Assembly: GCA_016715195.1 (NCBI GenBank)
Contig: JADKBB010000001.1
Location: forward strand, 220,839-284,838
Direction: 5' to 3'
Length of the DNA stretch: 64,000 nt
From: Candidatus Villigracilis proximus
GTDB lineage: Bacteria > Chloroflexota > Anaerolineae > Anaerolineales > Villigracilaceae
Positions 17,940-25,254 of this stretch are shown here, piece after piece. Position 1 is the stretch's first letter, and every line of letters begins with the position of its first letter. The notes below the pieces were generated by a model. It searched no databases. It was not told the DNA's origin and worked only from the letters and a program-made list of their open reading frames with translations. Position numbers and translations under genes: made by a program.

Positions 17940-19063
17940 TTAATTCAATGACACACCAATCAGCTTCCCAATGCCAAATGTGAGTATCGAAGCCGCAAGG
18001 CCAACCAATACCTGTCTTGTTCCAGAAAACCAGATACTGCGTCCGGTCATCAGAGTAATGCCGGCCCCGATGATAAATAAACCGATGCCGCTGATCGCAA
18101 GACTTAGGTAAATTGCAGTTATACCGCTCCAAAAGAAAAATGGAAAAATTGGGAACACCGCGCCGACTGCGAACAGGAAAAATGAAGTGAACGCGGCTTC
18201 ATAAGCCGATCCGCCCAACTCTTCAGGGTCGATTCCTAATTCTTCGCGTGCGAGTGTATCTAAAATGCTTCCCTTGTCTGCCATCATATGTGATGCGAGT
18301 TCGCGCGCGCGGTCTTCAGGTAATCCCTTGGACTGATAAATGAGTGCCAGCTCCTCCTGTTCTTCCTCGGGAGTTTCTGCGATCTCCTCTGCTTCTATTT
18401 TGATCTGATTTTCATACAACTCACGCGAACTTTGCACAGACAGTCATTCTCCCAGCGCCATTGAGCCTGCACCTGCCAGCAGCCCTGCAAGCCCTGCGAT
18501 CAATACGGCTGAGTTTGAATTGGTGGCGCCAGCGACCCCCATCACCAGGCTGAGTATGGAAACCAATCCATCATTTGCGCCCAATACTGCCGCGCGTAAT
18601 GCATTCCCTCCACCAGCCCGGTGACGCCCTTCCAGTTGCGCCACACTTCCGCCAGAGATGCCCCCCGTGGAATTTGCTGCAATCGACAGCATTCGCGCAT
18701 GTGATTTCTCGTCCCGTGAAAAGGTTTGCGCCTCTTCGTCAGGTTGGCCATCATAAGCATTGCTGTCGGCTTTTTCATTTCCTGTGATCGTTGGCAGAAT
18801 GAACTGTGGTCCAAATCGTTTTGCCAGCCAGATCAATATCCGTGTGCGGTGACTGGGCATGCGCGGGGGAATAGCGCATGCAAGGCCTCCAGTTTCTTAT
18901 CCCATACTGCGGCGTGTTTTTCTTCACTTGCTGAAAGCCGTCTGTATAACTCAGCCATTTGCGATTGTTTTTCAGAATCGGCCAGTGCCAGATACAGAGC
19001 CGCGCCATCGATTTCTTTTTGTCTGTTGGTTAAATATCTTTGTATATCTTTACTGTTTGACAT
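17940..19063 (-). pseudogene. Ferritin-like/VIT1 iron transporter fusion, disrupted
   Basis: Membrane protein of about 374 residues with an N-terminal ferritin-like (rubrerythrin) domain and a C-terminal VIT1/CCC1 metal-transport domain, like the MbfA/erythrin-VIT family that exports or sequesters iron or manganese. The N-terminal part has the di-iron-like pattern YLTNRQKEIDGAALYLALAD and ASEEKHAAVWDKKL. The VIT part reads LRAAVLGANDGLVSILSLVMGVAGA. There is a frameshift near 18855-18870, and an in-frame TGA at 18444-18446 sits where MALGE-W-LSVQSSRELY is expected (a single TGG to TGA change). The start at 19063 gives MSNSKDIQRYL, preceded by GGAGG. Confidence 0.78.
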
Positions 19064-19127
19064 GCATCCTCCCAGGATAAAAAACTGGCGGAGACATTGC
19101 GTCCCCGCCAGCAAGGTGTTTTATTAA

Positions 19128-20423
19128 TTATTTTCTTAGTGCATCCCAGCCCGCGTATTTTGCGGTCTCACCCAACTCTGCTTCAATTCTCAGGAGTTGG
19201 TTGTACTTCGCTACACGGTCTGAGCGGGCAGGCGCTCCGGTTTTGATCTGACCGGTATTAAGTGCCACTGCGAGGTCTGCGATGGTGGCATCTTCTGTCT
19301 CGCCAGAGCGGTGAGATGTGACTGCGCGCCAGCCGGCACGGTGGCATAATTCCACGGCTTCAATGGTTTCTGTCAGCGAACCGATCTGATTCACTTTGAC
19401 AAGCAATGCATTTGCCGCATTCTCTTTGATGGCTTTGCGGACGCGTTCAGGGTTTGTCACAAGCAAGTCATCTCCGACGATTTGGATCTTATCGCCTAAT
19501 TTCTCGGTCATCAAAGTCCATGAACTCCAGTCGTTTTGTGCCAGACCATCTTCAATCGAAACGATGGGATAGTCTTTTACCCACTTTGCCCAAAACTCAA
19601 CCATTTGTTCACCGGTCAATTCCTTGCCTTCTTTGCGCAGGTTGTATTTCTTTTTCTTTTCGTCATAAAGCTCAGATGCGGCGGGGTCAAGTGCAATCGC
19701 CACATCTTTGCCGCGACCTGCTTTGAATCCTGCTTTTGCAATGGCCGCGAGGATCAATTCAATGGCTTCGCCGTTTGCTTTGAGCGCGGGAGCGAATCCG
19801 CCTTCGTCACCGACGAGTGTGCCATATCCTTTTTCCTTCAACACTGATTTTAGCGCATGGTAAATTTCAGCGCCCCAGCGCACGCCTTCAGAGAAGGAGG
19901 GAGCGCCGAAAGGCATCACCATGAACTCCTGCATATCTGTGCTTTGCCAGTTTGTATGCGCGCCGCCGTTCATGATATTCATCATTGGCACAGGAAGCAC
20001 GTGCGCGTACACGCCGCCCAGATAACGATAGAGCGGCATTCCGAATGAATTGGCTGCTGCTTTTGCGGCTGCCAGACTGACACCTAAAATTGCATTCGCA
20101 CCCAGTTTGGATTTATTGGTTGTTCCGTCCATTGCAATCAATTCAGCATCCAGGCCCATTTGGTCTGAGGCATCCCAGCCAAAGAGTGAGTTTGAGATGA
20201 TGCCGTTGACGTTTGCCACAGCTTTGGCTACACCTTTGCCGAGGTAACGTTTCTTGTTGCCATCGCGCATTTCGAGTGCTTCATGTACGCCGGTGGATGC
20301 GCCTGAAGGAACCGCAGCGCGGCCCCATGCGCCATCCATCAAAACCACTTCCACTTCAATTGTGGGGTTGCCGCGCGAGTCCAGAATCTCCAACGCGGAG
20401 ATGCTTTCAATTGTTGTATCCAT
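19128..20423 (-). CDS. eno: Enolase
   Basis: Phosphopyruvate hydratase converts 2-phosphoglycerate to phosphoenolpyruvate in glycolysis. At 431 residues it is full length. Visible features are the N-terminal ISALEILDSRGNPTIEVEV, catalytic GDEGGFAP (residues 206-213), metal ligands in ALDPAASE and SIEDGLAQNDW, the signature LLVKVNQIGSLTETIEA, and the SHRSGETED loop. It is transcribed divergently from the acyltransferase gene at 20495. It is intact and among the best-supported calls here. Confidence 0.98.
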   Translation of the reverse strand: MDTTIESISALEILDSRGNPTIEVEVVLMDGAWGRAAVPSGASTGVHEALEMRDGNKKRYLGKGVAKAVANVNGIISNSLFGWDASDQMGLDAELIAMDGTTNKSKLGANAILGVSLAAAKAAANSFGMPLYRYLGGVYAHVLPVPMMNIMNGGAHTNWQSTDMQEFMVMPFGAPSFSEGVRWGAEIYHALKSVLKEKGYGTLVGDEGGFAPALKANGEAIELILAAIAKAGFKAGRGKDVAIALDPAASELYDEKKKKYNLRKEGKELTGEQMVEFWAKWVKDYPIVSIEDGLAQNDWSSWTLMTEKLGDKIQIVGDDLLVTNPERVRKAIKENAANALLVKVNQIGSLTETIEAVELCHRAGWRAVTSHRSGETEDATIADLAVALNTGQIKTGAPARSDRVAKYNQLLRIEAELGETAKYAGWDALRK

Positions 20424-20464
20424 TTTTAACTCCTAGGGTTAATGATTGTGAATAATGTATCAAG

Positions 20465-20470
20465 TATAAT
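20465..20470 (+). promoter_or_regulatory. Likely -10 box of the acyltransferase gene
   Basis: TATAAT lies 24 bases before the TTG start of the acyltransferase, in the short divergent region shared with eno. No clear -35 element at 17 bases is seen. Confidence 0.45.
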
Positions 20471-20494
20471 CGCATTTTATATGGAGAGGCAATT

Positions 20495-21175
20495 TTGAGT
20501 ACACAGCAGGATGCAGACCCGCGTGACCGGAAAAAATATTATCTGGAAGATACCTCCGCGCGACGCCTTGTGCTTTGGCTGGTTCGCAATCTTTTTAATA
20601 CTGCTATGGTGATGAAGGTGGAAGGGGTTGAGAATTTCCCGTTGGATGGTTCTGTGATCATCGCAGCGAATCATGTCACCAATTTTGATGTTTTCCCAAT
20701 GCAATTTGCCGTGCCGCGTGTGATCTGTTTTATGGGTAAAGCTGAATTGTTCAACACCGTGCTTGATCCATTGCTGCGTGTACTATGTGCTTTCCCTGTA
20801 TATCGTGGTGAAAAAGATGAGTGGGCGCTTCGTCATGCGCGCAAGGTTCTTGCTCATGGACAAATCCTCGGCATGTTCCCGGAAGGGAAACGCTCCAATG
20901 GAAAAGGGCTTGGTGTTGCAAAAACAGGCACAGCCAGAATGGCGATTGAGATGAACTGTCCCATCATACCAATGACTGTGATCGGTACTGATAAATTTTT
21001 CAAACAGTTTCCTCACCGTTCAGCCGTGACTGTAAAGCTGCTCCCGCCCATTTTGCCAAATCCAAACGATACGCCCCTTTCTCTTACCGATCGCCTGATG
21101 TTTACACTCGCTTCTGGTTTGCCTGAAACCATGCGCGGTGTATATGCAGAAGTCCCGAAAGGATTTGGCAGGTAA
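20495..21175 (+). CDS. plsC: 1-acyl-sn-glycerol-3-phosphate acyltransferase
   Basis: A 226-residue member of the PlsC family, adding the second acyl chain to lysophosphatidic acid. The catalytic HX4D box is in NHVTNFDVFP (near residue 66) and the phosphate-binding block is FPEGKRSNGKGLG (near residue 130); VPVI-like PIIPMTVIG follows. A TTG start at 20495 is chosen because GGAGAGG lies six bases upstream and no ATG fits. It stands alone between the divergent eno and the pilin gene. Confidence 0.9.
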   Translation: MSTQQDADPRDRKKYYLEDTSARRLVLWLVRNLFNTAMVMKVEGVENFPLDGSVIIAANHVTNFDVFPMQFAVPRVICFMGKAELFNTVLDPLLRVLCAFPVYRGEKDEWALRHARKVLAHGQILGMFPEGKRSNGKGLGVAKTGTARMAIEMNCPIIPMTVIGTDKFFKQFPHRSAVTVKLLPPILPNPNDTPLSLTDRLMFTLASGLPETMRGVYAEVPKGFGR

Positions 21176-21388
21176 ACGCCTTGTTGCTTCCTTTGTGTGA
21201 CATTCTCTATTGTATATTTCTCAGTCTAAAAAAAGAAGAAGTGCCGGGTGATTAGAGTTTATCCTTTGTAGTTAAAATAAATAAACACACTGCTCAAGAG
21301 AATTTGTAAAATGAAGAACGATTTAAAAATAAAGAACTTTCGTTCTTGAAAGGCTGACATAATTGTTAGGAAAAAGGCTTTTTTTTTC

Positions 21389-21416
21389 TTGCGTTATTTT
21401 GTAGACGATGTAAAAT
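21389..21416 (+). promoter_or_regulatory. Promoter of the Flp pilin gene
   Basis: TTGCGT (21389-21394) and TAAAAT (21411-21416) have a 16-base spacer, 60 bases before the pilin start codon. Confidence 0.55.
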
Positions 21417-21431
21417 AAAGTCAATCGAACT

Positions 21432-21450
21432 TAGGAAGCGTTCCTAGGAA
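21432..21450. promoter_or_regulatory. Overlapping palindromes in the pilin leader
   Basis: TAGGAAGCGTTCCTA and the overlapping perfect palindrome TTCCTAGGAA share one half-site. They lie just past the predicted transcription start, so they may be an operator or a small mutually exclusive RNA fold. Confidence 0.45.
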
Positions 21451-21476
21451 TTTTTATAAAAAGGAGATTATACAAA

Positions 21477-21632
21477 ATGTTATTCGCACCCAAAGAAAAA
21501 GGCCAAGGTCTCGTTGAATACGCTCTCATCCTCGTTTTGGTAGCCATCGTTGTTATCGCTGCTCTCATGATCCTCGGACCAATCATCGGTAACGTGTTCA
21601 GCAAAGTCAACTCCAGCCTCGCTGGTGTGTAA
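21477..21632 (+). CDS. flp: Flp-family type IVb pilin
   Basis: A 51-residue prepilin. The short leader MLFAPKEKG is followed by QGLVEYALILVLVAIVVIAAL, which gives the Glu at position +5 and hydrophobic helix required for prepilin peptidase processing and assembly. A Pro-containing second half (GPIIGNVFSKVNSSLAGV) ends the protein. AAGGAG lies ten bases before the ATG. A strong terminator follows immediately, so it is a single-gene transcript. No tad assembly genes are in the window. Identification is from the conserved GLVEYALI block. Confidence 0.9.
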   Translation: MLFAPKEKGQGLVEYALILVLVAIVVIAALMILGPIIGNVFSKVNSSLAGV

Positions 21633-21647
21633 TCTGCACCATCAACA

Positions 21648-21681
21648 AAAAAAGTCCCGTCGAAAGACGGGACTTTTTTTG
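21648..21681. terminator. Bidirectional terminator between flp and pyrG
   Basis: Stem AAAGTCCCGTC with loop GAAA and the complementary arm is flanked by an A-run on the left and seven Ts on the right. It can end both flp (plus) and pyrG (minus, stop at 21695). Confidence 0.9.
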
Positions 21682-21694
21682 TTTCCTTCCGGGT

Positions 21695-23305
21695 TTACTT
21701 CTTCGACCGTTCTTTCGCGGCTTTGAGCAGCCCCACAAACAGAGGATGTGGTTTCATCGGACGCGATAAAAATTCGGGGTGGAATTGACTCGCGACCATG
21801 TAGGGGTGATCTGCCAGTTCAACGATCTCGACCAATCTGCCATCAGGAGAGAGACCTGAAAATATCATGCCCTGCTTTTCGAATTCGGTGCGGTAGGAGT
21901 TGTTAAACTCAAAGCGGTGACGATGCCTCTCGTCCACTTTGGGAACTGTATAGGCGGCAGAAGCCTTCGTCCCTTTTTGGATCAGGCACGGGTACAGTCC
22001 GAGACGCATCGTCCCGCCCATATCGGTAATGGAACGCTGGTCGATCATTAGATCGATCACAGGGTGTTCCGTGCCCCGATCAAATTCAGAAGAGTTGGCA
22101 TCTTCAAGATCGAGAATGTTGCGCGCGAAATCAATGCACATCACTTGCATTCCCAAACACAAACCAAGATATGGGACTTTGTTTTCGCGTGCGTAACGCG
22201 CGGCTAACACTTTGCCTTCAATGCCGCGTGATCCAAAACCGCCGGGTACAAGAACCGCATCCGCTTTTTTGACAATATCCCAGCCTTTATCTTTTTCAAG
22301 GTCAGCGGAATGTACCCAGCTGATCTCCACTTCAACATCGTTTGCAAGTGCGGCATGCTTGAGCGCTTCGCGCACCGACATATACGCATCCTGTAATTCA
22401 ACATACTTGCCGACCAGCGCAACCTTGACAGAGGGTTTTGGCTTCTTTACATCTTCCACCAGTTTTTTCCATGGGCGCATATGTGGTGTACGTTTTGCTT
22501 TCAAGCCGAGCTTTGTCAGCACCAATTCGCCAACGCCCATTTTCTCCAAAAGTAACGGGACTTCATAAAGTACTTCCGCGGTTTTCATCGGGATCACGGA
22601 GTCTTTTTCAACATCGCAGAAGAGTGCGATCTTTTCGCACAGACCTTTATCCACATCCTGATCGGCACGCGCGATGATGATGTTGGGGGAAATACCGATT
22701 GAGCGTAACGCGGCTACTGAGTGCTGCGTGGGTTTGGTCTTGATCTCACCAGTTGCGCCGATGGTTGGCAGCCAGGTGACATGTACAAATAGACAGTTTT
22801 CACGTCCCACTTCATTGCGGAGTTGACGCAATGCTTCAAGAAATGGCTGTGACTCAATATCACCGACTGTTCCGCCTACTTCGAGAATGACGATCTCCGC
22901 GCCTGTTTCTTTTGAAACCAGACCGATCCTGCGTTTGATCTCATTCGTGATATGTGGAATAACCTGAATCGTTCCGCCCAGATAATCGCCACGGCGTTCC
23001 TTTGCAATGGTCTCAGCGTAGACTTGTCCCGTCGTGAAATTGCTGACGCGTGTTAAACGGTTGTCAATGAATCTCTCGTAGTGACCCAGATCAAGGTCGG
23101 TCTCTGCGCCGTCATCCAGCACATACACTTCACCATGCTGATAAGGTGACATCGTCCCCGGATCAACATTGATATACGGGTCCAGCTTTTGAACAGCGAC
23201 CTTGAAACCGCGTTCCTTTAACAACAGTCCCATTGCGGCGGCGGTGACGCCTTTCCCAACAGATGAAACCACACCGCCAGTGAAGAATAAATATTTTGTC
23301 GTCAT
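21695..23305 (-). CDS. pyrG: CTP synthase
   Basis: Makes CTP from UTP with glutamine as nitrogen donor (536 residues). The amidoligase domain begins TKYLFFTGGVVSSVGKGVTAAAMG and includes KLDPYINVDPGTMSPYQHGEV. The C-terminal glutamine amidotransferase domain has PGGFGSRGIEGK, the nucleophile Cys in LGLCLGMQVM and the His/Glu pair in SQFHPEFLSRP. ATG at 23305 is preferred over the upstream ATG at 23338 because GAAAGGGAA precedes it and the protein then starts MTTKYLFFTGG. The gene is intact. Confidence 0.97.
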   Translation of the reverse strand: MTTKYLFFTGGVVSSVGKGVTAAAMGLLLKERGFKVAVQKLDPYINVDPGTMSPYQHGEVYVLDDGAETDLDLGHYERFIDNRLTRVSNFTTGQVYAETIAKERRGDYLGGTIQVIPHITNEIKRRIGLVSKETGAEIVILEVGGTVGDIESQPFLEALRQLRNEVGRENCLFVHVTWLPTIGATGEIKTKPTQHSVAALRSIGISPNIIIARADQDVDKGLCEKIALFCDVEKDSVIPMKTAEVLYEVPLLLEKMGVGELVLTKLGLKAKRTPHMRPWKKLVEDVKKPKPSVKVALVGKYVELQDAYMSVREALKHAALANDVEVEISWVHSADLEKDKGWDIVKKADAVLVPGGFGSRGIEGKVLAARYARENKVPYLGLCLGMQVMCIDFARNILDLEDANSSEFDRGTEHPVIDLMIDQRSITDMGGTMRLGLYPCLIQKGTKASAAYTVPKVDERHRHRFEFNNSYRTEFEKQGMIFSGLSPDGRLVEIVELADHPYMVASQFHPEFLSRPMKPHPLFVGLLKAAKERSKK

Positions 23306-23342
23306 TTGATTCCCTTTCAAGTTAGATGATTTAAACAAAGAG

Positions 23343-23372
23343 AATGGGGAGGGCGTTTAAGCCCTCCCCATT
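23343..23372 (-). terminator. Hairpin after the Roadblock gene
   Basis: A perfect 12-bp inverted repeat (AATGGGGAGGGC and complement, six-base loop) lies between the stop of the Roadblock gene (23411) and pyrG. The T-tract is modest on the minus strand. Confidence 0.6.
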
Positions 23373-23410
23373 CGGGGTTGCAAATTATTTAAGAGTAAAA
23401 GTTTTTCTGT

Positions 23411-23785
23411 TCATCCGACCAGTTTCACTAAATCTTCAGCGGCACGGCGCATCTCAAGAAAGATCATGCCCAGTTTTGCATCATGGCGCGACATGGCGGT
23501 CAGTACGGCTTCTTCACCAATGGCGGTAAGCACAATTGCGCCCTTATCGCCTTTGATGTAAACCTGTTCAAGACTTCCACGTCCCAGTTCGCCAGAAATT
23601 CGCTCGCCGAGGCTGAGCATGGCCGCAGACATGGCCGAAACGCGGTCTTCTTCCACGCCCTGTTGCAAGGCAGATGCCATAATAAGGCCGTCTACAGAAA
23701 CAACGGCCGAGGCTTCAATATCAGGTGCGGCAGCTTGCATATTACGCAAGCGTTCCACCATTTGGTCAGAGCGTGATTTTGCCAT
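23411..23785 (-). CDS. Roadblock/LC7 domain protein
   Basis: A 124-residue single-domain protein of the Roadblock/LC7 (MglB-like) family, which regulates small Ras-like GTPases. Typical blocks are ERLRNMQAAAPDIEASAVVSVDGLIMAS, GERISGELGRGSLEQVYIKGDKGAIVLTAIGEEAVLT and KLGMIFLEMRRAAEDLVKLV. ATG at 23785 has AGGAG nine bases upstream; the longer open frame to 23890 lacks a start signal. No GTPase partner is encoded nearby. The role (polarity, motility or another GTPase switch) is unknown. Confidence 0.85.
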   Translation of the reverse strand: MAKSRSDQMVERLRNMQAAAPDIEASAVVSVDGLIMASALQQGVEEDRVSAMSAAMLSLGERISGELGRGSLEQVYIKGDKGAIVLTAIGEEAVLTAMSRHDAKLGMIFLEMRRAAEDLVKLVG

Positions 23786-23927
23786 AACGCAGTCTCCTAA
23801 GATTAAGCGGAGTGTTCCGCCAATAAATGTGATTGAACTTCTTGAGTTTACCAGAAAAATAATTATTCGAGAATTGTAAGCACATTTCAATTAAGAAATC
23901 CCTATGATTTGACCCGCTCCCTCCTTC

Positions 23928-24567
23928 ATGTTAAACTTACCGATTGCCATGTTCCAGTCCCTATTAATCCTTGCCCTTTTTTTTCACGCTCAAACTGCGG
24001 AACTTTCCATAATTTCCCCTTTACCCGGCGACACTTTGCGCGGACAGGTGGAGATCGTGGGGAATTTGAACGTTCCTAACTTTGCATCCGCTGAACTGGC
24101 TTTCTCATACGCATCCAACCCCGCCGACAGCTGGTTCACCATCCAGACATTTCCTCAGCCCGTAGTGGATCCCACCTTCGCCATCTGGGACACGACCACC
24201 CTGACAGACGGTGACTACGTTTTGCATTTGCGCGTCTTCTTTCAGGATGGCTCCTCTCAGGATATCGTCGTTCCCGACCTGAAAATCCGCAACGATACGC
24301 TGCCGCCAACTGCAATTCTTCCCACGGCCACCGCTACAGAATCTTTCAATACGATCACCATCAATCCGCTCCCGGTTTCATCACCAACAGGTCCCACCCC
24401 CGAGCCCGAACCCGTTCTTCTCACATATCCTTCGCCCACACCCATGCCTGCCAACCCCGCATCGGTGACAGCACCTTCGATCTATTCAAATTTTGGACGC
24501 GGCTGATTGATCTCTTGTTCTGTTCATCTTCTTTGCGCTGGTTCTTCGCCTTCGCAAAAACATATAA
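23928..24567 (+). CDS. Secreted Ig-like protein with C-terminal anchor, frameshifted
   Basis: A protein of unknown function, about 213 residues when repaired. A signal peptide (FQSLLILALFFHAQTA) precedes an Ig-like beta-sandwich (SIISPLPGDTLRGQVEIVGN ... TLTDGDYVLHLRVFF), then a Pro/Thr-rich linker. The frame stops at 24506, but two single-base insertions near 24505 and 24520 would continue it as FGRGWIDLLVLFIFFALVLRLRKNI, a transmembrane helix with a basic tail, ending at 24567. So it is probably an exported domain anchored at its C-terminus. The start may be 23928 or 23949. It lies 12 bases upstream of pth. Confidence 0.65.
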
Positions 24568-24579
24568 TTAAAACTACCT

Positions 24580-25164
24580 ATGACAGAAAACACCTTCCTC
24601 ATCATCGGCTTTGGCAATCCGGGCCGTGAATACAAAGATACCCGGCATAACATCGGCTTCATGCTCATTGACCGGGTAGCCGTGCGGCTTAACGCGCGCG
24701 GCATGCGACTGCAATCCAAAGCGATTGTGATGTCCACATTACATGAAGAGCGCAAGATCATCCTCGCCAAACCACAGACCTTTATGAATCTCTCAGGCCA
24801 ATCTGTGCAGGGACTTTTGCATTTCTACAAACTACCCGTGGAAAATTTACTCATCGCGCACGATGACCTTGACCTGCCCTTCGGCACGCTGCGCATCCGC
24901 CCCGGCGGCGGTCCCGGCGGACAACGCGGCATGGCCGACACCATCGAACGCCTCGGGACAAAAGAATTCCCACGCCTGCGCCTCGGCATTGGGCGTCCCC
25001 CCGGCCGCATGGACCCGAAGGATTATGTGCTGCAGGATTTCTCTAAAGACGATCAAAAATTTCTGCCCGAAATATTAGACCGCGCCACAGACGCCGCGCT
25101 TGAATTCGTAATGAAAGGCCTAAACGCCGCAATGAACAAATTCAACGGCGGTATTGAATCGTAG
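24580..25164 (+). CDS. pth: Peptidyl-tRNA hydrolase
   Basis: Releases peptides from prematurely dropped peptidyl-tRNA (194 residues, normal length). The active site is visible: Asn in FGNPGREYKDTRHNIGF (catalytic His just before NIGF), KPQTFMNLSGQSV, the Asp in HDDLDLPFG and GGGPGGQRGMADTIERLGT. Its TAG stop forms the left edge of the repeat element at 25161-25254. It is encoded just before mfd. Confidence 0.96.
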   Translation: MTENTFLIIGFGNPGREYKDTRHNIGFMLIDRVAVRLNARGMRLQSKAIVMSTLHEERKIILAKPQTFMNLSGQSVQGLLHFYKLPVENLLIAHDDLDLPFGTLRIRPGGGPGGQRGMADTIERLGTKEFPRLRLGIGRPPGRMDPKDYVLQDFSKDDQKFLPEILDRATDAALEFVMKGLNAAMNKFNGGIES

Positions 25165-25254
25165 GGGCGACCCTTGTGGTCGCCCTTTGGGTATGCACAC
25201 CTTATTTGTTTTTCACATGATAACGGGCGGGGACAAGCCCCGCCCCTACAAAAT
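25161..25254. repeat. REP/BIME-like paired palindrome element
   Basis: Two GC-rich palindromes, GGGGCGACC-CTTGT-GGTCGCCC and GGGCGGGG-ACAA-GCCCCGCCC, face each other across about 35 bases. The outer ends are inverted copies, GTAGGGGCG and CGCCCCTAC. The layout is like a bacterial interspersed mosaic element or a tiny MITE. It fills the pth-mfd spacer and overlaps the pth stop codon. Confidence 0.7.

Larger units (their letters stand above)
21176..21476. other. Spacer upstream of the pilin gene
   Basis: An AT-rich 301-base spacer with no gene. It holds an inverted repeat AAGAACGA (21314-21321) / TCGTTCTT (21340-21347), the promoter at 21389-21416 and the palindromes at 21432-21450. The long leader is unusual for such a small gene. 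Confidence 0.6.

Noticed and set aside
18444..18446. TGA recoded as Trp or selenocysteine
   Set aside because: Other genes in the window terminate at TGA, no SECIS-like context is evident, and the expected residue is Trp, so a point mutation or base error is simpler.
21176..21476. tRNA or riboswitch in the long pilin leader
   Set aside because: No cloverleaf, T-loop or known aptamer core was found; only short inverted repeats are visible.
25174..25254. Longer N-terminus for Mfd from ATG at 25174
   Set aside because: The extra 27 codons are read from the palindromic repeat element and do not resemble Mfd.
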